A stretch of DNA of 64,000 bases from Streptomyces violaceusniger (GTDB taxonomy: Bacteria > Actinomycetota > Actinomycetes > Streptomycetales > Streptomycetaceae). Numbering within the stretch: the first letter of the stretch is position 1; every line of letters begins with the position of its first letter. The notes under the pieces were generated by a model. That model had not been told where the DNA came from and did not search any database. It saw only the letters and a program-made list of their open reading frames with translations. This document shows positions 10,131 through 19,034 of this stretch, in pieces. The position numbers were made by a program, and so were the translations under genes. The DNA is taken from positions 310,001-374,000 of the forward strand of contig BJHW01000001.1 in assembly GCA_005405945.1 (NCBI GenBank), written 5' to 3'.

Positions 10131-10619
10131 ATGACGACCGAGACGATAAGGACCACCGAGACAGTTACCCATGCCACCGCCAAGGCCTGCGCGACGGCGG
10201 CATGGGACTGCCAGACCCACACATTCCTCGGGTCACCCGAGACCGTGGTCCAGCATCTGGCCGGACTGCCCGACGAGCTTGTCGGCCGACGCGTGTACAT
10301 GCTGATGGTCGAGGGCGACACCCGTTCAGAGGCCCGCATCTTCGAGCGGTTCAACATCGAGGACATCGAGGGTACGGTTGCCCAGTGGCCCGAGGACGAC
10401 ATGAGTGGCCTGGTCACTCAGATCACCGAAGTGCTCGCCGCCAACCGTGGTGTGCACTGCCCGGGCGAGCAGGTCAAGGCGACGCTCGAGAGTGAGCGCG
10501 AGCTGAGCGTGGCCGCACCGGCGCCCGCCCCGAGGTCCGCGGCCGCGGCCTTCGGCCCCGTGCTCGCCGGATTCGAGGGCGACACGTTCGTGCGGGCGAC
10601 GGTGATGGTGCTCTGCTGA
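10131..10619 (+). CDS. Hypothetical protein, paralogue of the protein at 7101-7562
   Basis: 162 residues. A threonine-rich N-terminus (about residues 1-25) precedes the shared core HTFLGSPETVVQHLAGLP. An alanine/proline-rich linker (VAAPAPAPRSAAAA) follows, and the protein ends FVRATVMVLC. Three cysteines fall at residues 21, 27 and 112 and one is the last residue. There is no signal peptide or membrane helix. A good AGGAGG sits ten bases before the ATG and a strong terminator follows, so it is probably a well-expressed single gene. Function unknown. Confidence 0.7.
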   Translation: MTTETIRTTETVTHATAKACATAAWDCQTHTFLGSPETVVQHLAGLPDELVGRRVYMLMVEGDTRSEARIFERFNIEDIEGTVAQWPEDDMSGLVTQITEVLAANRGVHCPGEQVKATLESERELSVAAPAPAPRSAAAAFGPVLAGFEGDTFVRATVMVLC

Positions 10620-10633
10620 CCGAGGGCGGGTAC

Positions 10634-10670
10634 GGGAGGGACGGCCACTCCGCGGTCGTCCCTCCCTCTT
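10634..10670 (+). terminator. Rho-independent-like terminator
   Basis: Arms GGGAGGGACGGCC (10634-10646) and GGTCGTCCCTCCC (10654-10666) pair over 13 positions with one G-T wobble and a seven-base loop. TCTT follows. It lies 15 bases after the stop of the hypothetical gene. Confidence 0.75.
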
Positions 10671-10856
10671 GTCCGCGGCGAGGTCGGCTATGAAGTGGCC
10701 GGAACGTCATCATTGAGTACGGGACACGCCATGCGGATGGCCGCCCTCCTATGAGAGCCAAGCCTGTCGACCGGACGATCGCAAACAAAAGTAGCGGATT
10801 CAAGAACGCACCGCAGCAGAACTATTTCCTACCCGTGAATCCAATGAGGGAAACCT

Positions 10857-12838
10857 ATGGACTCTTTGCGGCGCACACCCTACGGCACATGGCCTTCTCC
10901 CATCACCGCGGAAGTCGTGGCGCGTGCCCGCCTTCGTCTGGATTTCCCAACCGCCGCAGACGGTCTGGTGTGGTGGCAGGAGGTCCGGCCCGAAGAAGGG
11001 GGGCGGACGACGGTCGTGGTACGGACCCGCACCGGCGAGAGGACAACGCTGCTGGAGTCCCCTGGGACGCCCGCACTCGGGTCCATGAATACGGCGGCAT
11101 GTCCTACCTACCGGTGCAGGCGCCCGCGGACGGAGTTTGGCGCGTGGTGTTCGCGCACTTTCCGGACCAGCGCCTCTACATCACTCAGCCGCAGGGGCCG
11201 CCCCGGCCGCTCACACCGGTGCCGACGGCTCCCGGCGCCCTTCGCTACGCCGACTTCGCGCTCTCAACCGATGGCAGTGAGGTGTGGTGCGTCCGGGAAT
11301 CCCACTTCGACGGTGGGCGGATCGAGCGGTCGATTGTCGCGGTTCCCCTCGACGGCTCCGCCGCCCGGGTTCCGGAGGCCATCCGTGAGGTGGCCAGCGG
11401 AGCGGACTTCTTCGCCTTTCCGACCCCGTCCCCGGACGGTCGACAGCTGGCCTGGGTTTGCTGGGACCATCCCCATATGCCGTGGGACGCCACTGAGTTG
11501 CGTGTCGGTACGACCGACGGAAGTCGTCCGATCAGCGGCCGAAAGATCATGGGCGGTGAGGCGGAGTCGGTGCTGGCGCCGTGTTGGCGCGATGAGACGA
11601 CCCTGTACGCGGTCTCCGACCGTTCAGGGTGGTGGAATCTCCACGAAGTGGATGTGACCGGGGAACGGTCACGCAACCTGCACCCGGTGGCCGAGGAGTT
11701 CGCCGCCCCGTTGTGGGATCTGGGCGGACGGCCGTTCGCCCCCCTCGCCGACGGCCGGCTCGCCGTGGTGCACGGGCGAGGTGACCAGCGGCTGGGCTTA
11801 CTGGATCCGATGACCGGCGAACTGTCCAGTGTCGACTGCGGATACCCGGTGTTCTCGCCAGTACTCTCGGCCGACCACGACATCGTGGTCGGCCTGGCCG
11901 GTGGTCCCCAGAAGCCTCCCTGCGTCGTATGCGTGGACGTCGTCACCGGTGCCGCTGAGGAACTGCGTTGCGAGCTGGAGGACATCCCGTCCCCGGCGTA
12001 TCTGCCGACACCCTGTCCGGCCCAGTTCACCGCCACCTCGGGTCAGGTGGTACACGCGCTGGTCTATCCCCCTGCCCATCCGAGCGCGTGTGCGCCGGAC
12101 GGTGAACTCCCGCCGTACGTGGTGTGGGCGCACGGCGGGCCGACGGGACACGAAACAGGGACGCTCGACCTGTCCAAGGCGTACTTCACCAGTCGTGGCA
12201 TCGGCGTCGTGGCGGTGAACTACGGTGGATCCAGCGGCTACGGTCGCGCCTACCGCGAACAGCTCCATCGAAAGTGGGGCATCGTCGACGTGGCGGATGT
12301 GATCGTCGTGGCCCGCCGTCTCGCCGAGTGCGGTGAGGCGGATGAGCGGCGACTGGCTATCCGCGGTCCCTCGGCCGGCGGTTGGACCGCGTTGACCGCT
12401 GTCACCACCGGTGCCGCGGTGCACGGTCCCGTGTTCAAGGCGGCGACCTCCTACTTCGGCGTCGCCGACCTCGAACAGCTCGCCGCTCATCTGCATGACT
12501 TCGAATCCCGTTACCTGGACGGCCTGGTCGGACCGCTGCCGGAGTGTGCCGGGGTCTACAGGGAGCGGTCTCCCATCGGCCATGTGGGGAAGGACACCTG
12601 CCCGGTGTTGCTGCTTCAGGGGCTGGACGACCCCATCGTGCCCCCGGCGCAAGCAAGGGCCTTCTCGGACGAGCTCGAGGCGCAAGGCATCGGCCACGCT
12701 CTCCGGGCCTTCGCCGAGGAGTCCCACGGCTTCCGAAAAGCCACCACGACAATCGCCGCTCTCGAGACCGAGCTTGCCTTCTACGGGCGCACACTCGGCT
12801 TTACCCCGGCCGATGTGCCTCCCCTCGAGCTGAAGTAG
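10857..12838 (+). CDS. S9 family peptidase / prolyl oligopeptidase-like protein (one frame break)
   Basis: A beta-propeller domain (about residues 20-390) precedes an alpha/beta-hydrolase domain. The nucleophile elbow is RGPSAGGW, the acid is in GLDDPIVPP and the histidine in EESHGF, so the triad is complete. The first 68 residues lie in a different frame; one missing C in the run at 11059-11062 explains this, since adding it gives the family motif WDARTRVHEYGG. Corrected length is about 660 residues. Such enzymes cleave short peptides, usually after proline or hydrophobic residues, in the cytosol. GAGGG precedes the ATG. A terminator-like hairpin follows. Confidence 0.82.
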
Positions 12839-12854
12839 GGTGCGGAGCGGAATT

Positions 12855-12878
12855 CTCCCCGGGCCGTCGCCCGGGGAA
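12855..12878 (+). terminator. Terminator hairpin after the S9 peptidase
   Basis: CCCCGGGC (12857-12864) and GCCCGGGG (12869-12876) form a perfect eight-pair stem with a four-base loop CGTC. It starts 18 bases after the stop. No T-run follows, as is usual in streptomycetes. Confidence 0.6.
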
Positions 12879-12888
12879 GGAAACCACA

Positions 12889-13065
12889 ATGTGCTCCGAC
12901 CACATTGGCGCGCTCAATGTGCTCAAGAGGGTCGGGCTGATCGGGTGCGCCCGGGTCTCCACCGGCGGCCAGAAGCTCGAACGGCAGATCGACGCCCTCA
13001 CCGCCGCCGGATGCCGGAGGAGCTTCGCCGACAAGAAGTCCGGCAAGGCCGCCTCGTTCTGTGGG
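12889..13065 (+). pseudogene. Serine recombinase/resolvase, N-terminal fragment
   Basis: After ATG 12889 the translation contains GCARVSTGGQKLERQIDALT and then FADKKSGK. This is the catalytic N-terminus of small serine recombinases, with the catalytic serine in ARVSTGGQ. Similarity ends near 13065, where the sequence joins a helicase fragment on the other strand. The rest of the catalytic core and the DNA-binding tail are missing. Confidence 0.7.
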
Positions 13066-13069
13066 GAGC

Positions 13070-13410
13070 GCTCGGAGTCGGCGGCCGATGCGCGCGCAGT
13101 CGTCGTCGGTGACCATGCCGCCGCGCAGGTGGTGCAGCCCCACCCGGGTCTCGGCGGACAGCACCCGCATGCCGATCTCGTCCCCTGCCGATCTCCAGCG
13201 AGACCAGCGCCACGCCCAGACCGTTGCCGATCGCGGCCGCGCGGGTGAAGTCCAGAACGACGGTGGACTTGCCCATAGCCGCGCGCCCGGCGAGCACGAC
13301 CAGCGGACCCGGCTGCCAGCCCTTGGTCAGCGCGTCCAGATCGCTGTAGCCGGTGGGCAGCGCCCCGCCGGTCTCGGGCTTCAGACTCTCCTTCGGGGAG
13401 GGCCGGTCGA
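13070..13410 (-). pseudogene. Replicative DNA helicase (DnaB) C-terminal fragment
   Basis: Reading down from 13410, the translation gives TGYSDLDALTKGWQPG, Walker A GRAAMGKST, then GVALVSLEI. A frame change follows, then GMRVLSAETRVGLHHLRGG. This is the RecA-like core of DnaB. Both ends are missing and there is at least one frame break, so this is a displaced fragment. The resident dnaB gene is expected elsewhere. Confidence 0.7.
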
Positions 13411-13429
13411 CCGGCCGCCCGCGTTCTCG

Positions 13430-13700
13430 TCATCTCCCCCGGACCAGTCCATGGACCCTACGGCGGACGATCCCGCCACCCGCGATCACCGCGAGCGCCA
13501 CGACGCCCGCGACCGCGGCTCTGCGCCGCGAACCGGGCTTCTTCGATGGCCCCGGCGGGGTCGAGGGCGTGGACGCTTGCGAGGGCTCGGCGGTCGGCAG
13601 GCGATCGGAGGGAGGGAGCCGAAGCCCGTACGGGGCGGGCCGAGGGGCTGCGGAGGGATCGCCTCCACGCCTGCTGCGCGTTCCGTCGCAACACCCAGCG
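13430..13700 (-). pseudogene. Fragment with proline/serine linker and one membrane helix
   Basis: The minus frame shows a Pro/Ser/Thr-rich linker, a basic patch and the hydrophobic stretch AAVAGVVALAVIAGGG. This pattern is common between the kinase and sensor domains of actinobacterial Ser/Thr kinases and in other anchored proteins. Too little remains to decide. It is sandwiched between other fragments. Confidence 0.3.
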
Positions 13701-13751
13701 CAACAGATAGACGCACCACTGTGCGCACTATCTGTCGCAACGGTGCCCAGG

Positions 13752-14075
13752 TCAGCGGTCCAGTGCGGGCAGGTGGGCCAGGCCGGTGTCGAGCATGATG
13801 CGGTCGACGGTCTCCTGCAGGGCGCTGTCGGCGCCGATGACGGTCTCGATGCCGCCGGGCAGCAGATCGCGCGGCCGGTACCGGTCACGCAGTTGCGCCT
13901 CGTTGACGTCATCGGCGATCGGCTTGGTGGCATGCCGGGCGAGGGTTTCGCCGAACGGCACGTCCAGGTAGTAGCCGTGGGTCGGGCCGCGATGGTCGTC
14001 GCGCAGCTGGGCGAGCATGCCGCCGTAGCGGTCGGCGTAGAGGATGCCTTCGACGACGATGTGACATCGGCTCCA
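13752..14075 (-). pseudogene. P-loop kinase (zeta-toxin/AAA_33-like), C-terminal fragment
   Basis: The translation contains VVEGILYADRYGGMLAQLRD, YYLDVPFGETLARH, then a C-terminal RYRPRDLLPGG, and stops at 13752. This matches the second half of small P-loop kinases of the zeta-toxin/shikimate-kinase-like type. The Walker A half is absent because the upstream sequence is a FemA fragment. One frame change falls near 14020-14075. Confidence 0.55.
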
Positions 14076-14084
14076 GCCACCGCT

Positions 14085-14275
14085 CCGGATCCGGGGCCGC
14101 CCAGTCGATGACCGGCCCCTCGGGCGGATAAGCGAGGTACCGCTTCAGCTTCGGCAGCGGCCGCAGCAGCACCAGCCCCACTCCGACGAGGCGGCCGCTC
14201 TCGTCGAACCAGCCCAAGCCCTCCGCCTGCCGGTCCGGCTTCACCTTCCCCCGCGAGGGAACCTGCAGATGGTTC
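14085..14275 (-). pseudogene. FemA/FemX-like aminoacyltransferase, N-terminal fragment
   Basis: The translation NHLQVPSRGKVKPD, GLGWFDESGRLVGVGLVLLR and LKRYLAYPPEGPVIDW matches the N-terminal region of Fem-type enzymes, which add amino acids to the lipid II side chain from tRNA. Only about 65 residues remain before the frame joins the kinase fragment near 14085. Confidence 0.6.
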
Positions 14276-14299
14276 ACCGAGGCACGCGACCGGACGAAG

Positions 14300-14801
14300 G
14301 CCACACCTCGGCGCTCATCCAGCCTCGCTGCGAGCCGGAGATCGTGTTCACTCTGGGTCGGGACCTCAAAGGCCCGCACGTCACCGCGGCCGATGTCGTC
14401 GCCGCGTCGTCGGGGTCGCCGTCGGTATCGAGGTCCTCGACTCCCGATTCATGGACTACGGCTTCACCATGGCCGACGTTGTCGCGGACAACACCTCGGC
14501 GAGCCGGTTCGTCGTCGGGGTGCCGGTCACGACGTCCGGGGTCGACCTGCGCCTGGTGGGCGTCCTCCTGGAGAAGAACGGTGAGGTGGTCGCGACCGCC
14601 TCCGGAGCGGCGTCGCTGGGCCACCCGGCAGCCGCGGTCGCCTGGCTCGTCCGGCAGCTCGCCGCCGAGGACGAAGGCCTGGCCGCCGGGCAGATCGTGC
14701 TGCTCTCCGGCGGACTCACCGCCGCCGTCCCGGCCAGGCCCGGGGACGTCGTCACCGCGACCATCGATCGCCTCGGCTCAGTAGAGCTGGGCTGCCGGTG
14801 A
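14300..14801 (+). pseudogene. 2-keto-4-pentenoate hydratase family, 5'-truncated
   Basis: IQPRCEPEIVFTLGRDLKGP begins the conserved region. GIEVLDSRFMDYGFTMADVV and NTSASRFVVG follow after a frame change near 14395-14415. The tail contains GLAAGQIVLLSGGLTAAVPA. This is the fumarylacetoacetate hydrolase superfamily, MhpD/4-oxalocrotonate decarboxylase branch, of aromatic meta-cleavage pathways. The first 80 or so residues are missing and the gene abuts the FemA fragment. The frame break is again one base short. Confidence 0.7.
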
Positions 14802-14879
14802 CCCAACGCCGCAAGCAGGGCGAGCACGTCACGGCGACGTCCTGCCGGTGGCCCGGGGTCCAGAGCTCCGGGGAGCGGA

Positions 14880-15210
14880 GGGCCGCGAGCATCGCGCGGA
14901 ATGCGCCGCCGAGGCCATGGCCACCGCCGTCGAGGCCGGCTGCACCGGTCCGCGCGTCCTGCGCACGGACTCCCAGTTCTCCAACGCCGGTGTCATCGCC
15001 GCCTGCCGCCGGACAGCTGCCCGCTTCTCCTCACACCTGCCGCGTGAACCCTCCATCAAACGGGCCGTCGCCGCCATCGACGACACCACGTGACAGCAGA
15101 TCACCTACCCACCGCCATGCCCCACCCCGCCACCGGCGAGCTCGTCTTCGACGCCGAAGTCGCCGAAATACCCGCCTGCGCCGCCTTCGCCGGCCGCAAG
15201 AAGAGTGACG
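14880..15210 (+). pseudogene. IS1380-type transposase fragment
   Basis: The translation gives VLRTDSQFSNAGVIAACRR and PSIKRAVAAI, then in another frame TGELVFDAEVAEIPACAAF. These are successive blocks of the IS1380/IS4-group catalytic region, the aspartate lying in RTDSQF. Both ends are absent and the frame changes near 15090. Confidence 0.6.
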
Positions 15211-15587
15211 CTCAGTCATCGGCAGGTGAGCCGGAAGGGCAAGCCCCGTCTGGGAGTGGCAGCCTCGCCGCTTCTCGCCGCCGTGTCCGCGGCCGCGTCG
15301 TGGTTCATCATCGCCCGGCCACCCACCGCCATGCCTTCCCCGACGTCCGATCGCCTGTGCTGCCGCACGACCGGAACAAGGCAACGGCGACAGCAAACCT
15401 CACGACGCGGACGACGTGTCACTCACCGCCCGGCCGCCCGCTGACGCTGACCAAGCGGATGGCGCGAGCCCGTCATGCCCGGACCAGTCGGCCATGGGCA
15501 GGTGTGACTGAGCATGCCCGGCCGACCCCTGTGGCGATCCTCGGCCAGCCACCAGGAGTCACATCGGGTGGGCGACCTCGGTCCCGC
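15211..15587. other. Region without a clear gene
   Basis: One short plus-strand frame beginning near 15226 shows a basic start and a hydrophobic stretch (LGVAASPLLAAVSAAASWF) resembling a signal peptide. It could be the first residues of a lost secreted protein. Nothing else is recognisable. Confidence 0.3.
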
Positions 15588-16574
15588 TCACCACATACGC
15601 TGCTGTATCAGGCCCGCTTCCCCGTCCGGGGAACTGCGTCCGATAGCGGACGGGCTGATTGTTCGATGGTCTGAAGGCCTATGAGATGTTCGGGGTTGTG
15701 AGCGGCGGCGCCAGGCGCCGGGTGCCACGCCCTCATGGCGGCGGAACGCCCGGCTGAAGGTGGCGTCCGTGTCGTAGCCCACGTCAGCCGCGATCTTCGT
15801 GAGGCTGAGACTGGTGTCGCGCAGCAGGGCCTTGGCCCGGTACATGCGCCAGTACGTCACGTAGTCGATCGGCGAGCGGCCCGTCTTGCGCTTGAAGGCG
15901 GAGGCGAACGCCGCCCGTGACATGCCCGCCCGGCGGGCCAGCGCTTCCACCGTCCACGGGTGAGCGAGGTCAGCGTGCAGGGCATGCAGCGCGGGGGCGA
16001 GACCGGGGTCGGCGAGTGCGGCGAACCAGCCGTGCGCGCGCCCGCTTTCGGACAGCGCGTATGCCCGCAGCGCGTAGACGAACAGCAGGTCGGCCAAGTG
16101 GCTCGTGACCTGTCCGGCGCCGATTGCGGAGGGATCGCGCTCCAGGTCCAGCAGGGCGAAGGTGGACCGCAGGGCCTGCCCGCCCGCCTCGTCCAGACGC
16201 AGCCGGGCCACCGGCGGCAGCGCCGCCAGCAGGGGTTCGGCGGCCTCAGCGCGGTAGGAGAAGCGGGCTGCGGCGATCCGGGTCACCGGTTCCCCGGCGG
16301 GCGGCTTCTCTGCGACGACGAGGTCCTCGAAGTTGACCAGGGGCCGCCCCGGTCTGTCCGCTACCTCGAACCGGGCGCCCGGCTGGACCAGGAAGCAGTC
16401 GCCGGGGCCAAGCCGCTCGCTGGAACCGTGCTGCACGCAGCTTCCCGACTCGATCAGCACCAGCCAGGTCGTGTGGAGGTTGAACGAGATGCCCCACGCC
16501 CCGCGCGCCTCGACCCACGCGTATCCGGAGCTCTCCACGCACATCGCCGTCAGCGTGTCATTGACCGCCTTCAT
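15588..16574 (-). CDS. AraC family transcriptional regulator
   Basis: 328 residues. The N-terminal part (about 1-190) is a cupin-type sensor of the kind fused to AraC domains, with LGPGDCFLVQPGARFEV. The C-terminal domain has both helix-turn-helices: VEALARRAGMSRAAFASAF and LTKIAADVGYDTDATFSRAF. The ATG at 16574 is chosen because upstream codons lie in the divergent gene's promoter. It diverges from the small NIPSNAP-like gene 126 bases away and probably controls it. Confidence 0.85.
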   Translation of the reverse strand: MKAVNDTLTAMCVESSGYAWVEARGAWGISFNLHTTWLVLIESGSCVQHGSSERLGPGDCFLVQPGARFEVADRPGRPLVNFEDLVVAEKPPAGEPVTRIAAARFSYRAEAAEPLLAALPPVARLRLDEAGGQALRSTFALLDLERDPSAIGAGQVTSHLADLLFVYALRAYALSESGRAHGWFAALADPGLAPALHALHADLAHPWTVEALARRAGMSRAAFASAFKRKTGRSPIDYVTYWRMYRAKALLRDTSLSLTKIAADVGYDTDATFSRAFRRHEGVAPGAWRRRSQPRTSHRPSDHRTISPSAIGRSSPDGEAGLIQQRMW

Positions 16575-16700
16575 ACGAGAAGCGTAGACGATCGGCAAAG
16601 AAACGAAGACATCTGGCGTTCTCGCGTCCAATCTCCCGTCCGTAGGGTCGGAGTGGTCCGGCGGTCCTGCCGGGAACGGATACAAGGGAGTGGTCCTGCC

Positions 16701-17024
16701 ATGGCCGAATACATGCTCGCCCAACTGCGCCTGCGGTACGGGTTCGCCACGTTGGAGCGGTACAACGCGACGATGCCGCTGGTGCGCGACCTGTTCGAGA
16801 GCCAGGGCATCCGCCTGCGGCACGGCGTGGTCACCCGCGTGGGACCGCTGTTCGAGGCATGGAACCTCTGGGAGATCGAGGACCAGGGGCATGTGGCCCG
16901 CGCGTTCGCCGCGCTGGCGTCATCGCCTTCGCCGGAGTTCGAGACCGTTGCCCAGGCTCTCGACGAGATCGTGGTGTCCGAGGACGTCCGCTATCTGGAG
17001 AGCCTGCCATTCTCGCCGGTGTGA
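16701..17024 (+). CDS. NIPSNAP-like small protein
   Basis: 107 residues, beginning MAEYMLAQLRLRYG. It has the ferredoxin-like layout of the NIPSNAP and dimeric alpha-beta barrel families: a first strand, a helix around LVRDLFESQGI, then FEAWNLWEIEDQG. These are small cytosolic proteins, some linked to detoxification or substrate isomerisation. AAGGGAG lies about ten bases before the ATG. It is divergent from an AraC gene, a common pairing in actinobacteria. No catalytic residue can be assigned. Confidence 0.65.
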   Translation: MAEYMLAQLRLRYGFATLERYNATMPLVRDLFESQGIRLRHGVVTRVGPLFEAWNLWEIEDQGHVARAFAALASSPSPEFETVAQALDEIVVSEDVRYLESLPFSPV

Positions 17025-17069
17025 CCCGGCCCCGGCCGACCGCGCTGGTACACAAAATGCTCTGATCGA

Positions 17070-17824
17070 TCCGTGAGCAGATTCCCGGACTGCTGAAGCC
17101 TCATCAGTGCCGCAGGGGTCGACGAGGGTGGGCCGGTAGGCAGGGGTGAGGCGCAGGGCCTGGGGTTCGGGCATGCGGGCATGGCGTTTGACGGTGTTCA
17201 GGGCCAGGCCCAGACGGCGAGAACAGTCGAGCAGGCCGATACCTTGGCCGCGGTGATCGTGGATCTTGTTCCAGCGTTCGCGGGTGGTCTGCTCGCGTAC
17301 TCCGCCGGGGCGAGGCGGGTTGATGGTGGCCCAGCAGCCGGCATGCGCGCGGACCTCGAGCTGGGCATTGTCGCAGAGGTTGCGCCAGAGATGCCATCGG
17401 TCGCTGACCTGCACCGCGTCGGGCAGGGCGCGGCGGACGGCCTCGGCGTAGGTGGCCGAGCCGTCCCGGCACACGACCTCGACAGTGGGATGCTCGTGCG
17501 GCCAGGACTCCAGGGTGGCCATCTCTCGGTCGGGCAGGACCGCGATGCGTCGTCCGGTCTCGGCGCCCGTGACGATCGTGGCGCAGCGGTGGCGGCGCAG
17601 GGCGAAATCGTCCACACCGATCACCCGTGGGATGGCCTGCGTGGGCAGCGGCAGGCGTCGCAGATGGCGCAATGCGGTGCTGCGGGAGACGGGCACGGCC
17701 GGCAGAGCGGCCAGGCGTGCGGCCGCCCGGCCACATAACTCCCGCGCCACCTGCGCTATCTGCCCGGCGAGACGCACAGTGCGGCGCTGATGAGGCTTCA
17801 GCAGTCCGGGAATCTGCTCACGGA
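17070..17824 (-). mobile_element. Shortened ISL3-family element with perfect terminal repeats
   Basis: Identical 38-base inverted repeats bound the element at 17070-17107 and 17787-17824, starting TCCGTGAGCAGATTCCCGG. The interior is only about 680 bases, roughly half an autonomous ISL3 element, and holds just the middle of a transposase. No 8-base target duplication is visible. It looks like an internally deleted element that depends on a transposase elsewhere. It inserted just upstream of a LysR gene. Confidence 0.75.
17108..17786 (-). pseudogene. ISL3-family transposase, internal fragment
   Basis: The minus-strand frame reads RVIGVDDFALRRHRCATIV, then VVCRDGSATYAEAVRRALP and VQVSDRWHLWRNL. 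This is the first part of the ISL3 catalytic core with the two aspartates. The zinc-finger N-terminus and the C-terminal part with the catalytic glutamate are missing, so it cannot be active. Confidence 0.75.
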
Positions 17825-17867
17825 AGGTCTGCCGGGAGCAACCCAGCTGCGGCAGAATCCCGAGCCC

Positions 17868-18823
17868 ATGAGCCCACGGCAGCCCCGCCCCACGCACCTC
17901 GCGAACCTCGACCTCAACCTCCTGGTGACGCTCCGAGCGCTGCTGCGCGAGCGGAACGTCACCCGGGCCGCCCGGAACCTCGGCGTCACCCAGCCCGCCG
18001 TCAGCGCGGCGCTGTCCCGGCTGCGCCGGCACTTCGGGGACGAGCTGCTCGCCCGGGTACACGGTGCCTACGTCCTGACGCCGCTCGCCGCGCAGCTGGC
18101 CGGTCAGGTCGAGACGGTGTGCGCGGCCGCCGAAAGGCTCTTCGCGACCGGCAGGGCGTTCGACCCCGCGACCACCGAGCGGGAGTTCACCCTGCTGATG
18201 GCCGACTACCCGGCGACGGTCCTGGGCCCCCGCTGTCCCGGCTGTTCGACCACGAGGCGCCGCATGCGGCGCTCCACCTCCAGCTCATCAGGGAGACCCT
18301 GGGCAGTGGCGCGGGCGACGCGATCCGGCTCGTCGACGCCATGGTCTCCCCGCCGCTCGGCCACTTCCGCACCCCGGGGGTCGAGTCGGCTCCCCTCTTC
18401 CACGACCGGTGGGTCTGCGTCGCGTCCGCCGGCAATCCGCTGTGCGAGGCCGAGTCGTTCGGCATCGAGGACCTGGCACGGCTGCCGTGGGTGGTGCCCT
18501 ACCACCGGGACGAGGGCTACCCGTCGGCCGCTCCGGCGACCCGGCAGCTGACCGCCCTGGGTATCCGGCCACGCATCGCCGTACGCGTGGAGAGCTACCG
18601 GGCCGTACCCGACTTCATCACCGGAACGCGGCGGGTGGCGCTCGTTCCTGAGCGGCTCGCCGCACCCATCGCGTCCGCGCGCGGGCTGCGCACGCTCACC
18701 TGCCCGGTACCGCTCGATCCGCTGGAAGAGCATCTCTGGTGGGACGCGAGCCACGACGAGGACCCGGCACACAGCTGGCTGCGCGACCTGATGGTCCGGG
18801 CCTCCGCCTGCCTCGGAGCATAA
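17868..18823 (+). CDS. LysR family regulator of the aconitase X operon (one frame break)
   Basis: The N-terminal helix-turn-helix reads LRALLRERNVTRAARNLG and TQPAVSAALSRLRRHFG, close to the NodD/NahR-like LysR branch. The effector domain follows. A CCCCC run at 18227-18231 is one base short. Adding a C joins ADYPATVLGPPLSRLFDHEA cleanly and gives about 318 residues. It stands 207 bases upstream of the transporter gene on the same strand and is the likely activator of the catabolic operon. The ISL3 derivative sits directly upstream. Confidence 0.8.
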
Positions 18824-18953
18824 ACATCGTTGATGCCACCCAGTCGAACGCTCTATTGACCCGGCCATTCCTTCCGGTGAAGCGGGCTGCCTACGGTGCG
18901 GGGCACGCGATGAGAGCCGCGTCGCGGCACAGCCCCCTTCCCCAGGAGCCCTC

Positions 18954-19034
18954 ATGCCCCATGCCCTGACAGAGCTGCGGTCGTCACCGGCGTCCCCATC
19001 GTGGCCGACTTCACCGGCGAGGAGGCGGCCATGA
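18954..19034 (+). other. Possible leader ORF, or displaced 5' end of the transporter gene
   Basis: A 26-codon ORF starts at ATG 18954 after CAGGAG and ends at TGA 19032-19034, overlapping the transporter ATG as ATGA. It could be a coupled leader. Alternatively one missing base near 18980 would fuse it in frame to the transporter, giving a 25-residue longer N-terminus (ELRVVTGVPIVADF). Other genes here break in the same sense, so I cannot choose. Confidence 0.35.

Noticed and set aside
4853..12838. A RiPP or other biosynthetic gene cluster around the S9 peptidase
   Set aside because: No maturation enzyme (lanthipeptide synthetase, YcaO, radical SAM, RRE) is present, and neither unknown protein has an obvious leader/core layout. 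Kept only as a weak hypothesis under the paralogue finding.
12889..13065. A functional resolvase gene
   Set aside because: Only the catalytic N-terminus is present; the frame continues into antisense helicase sequence.
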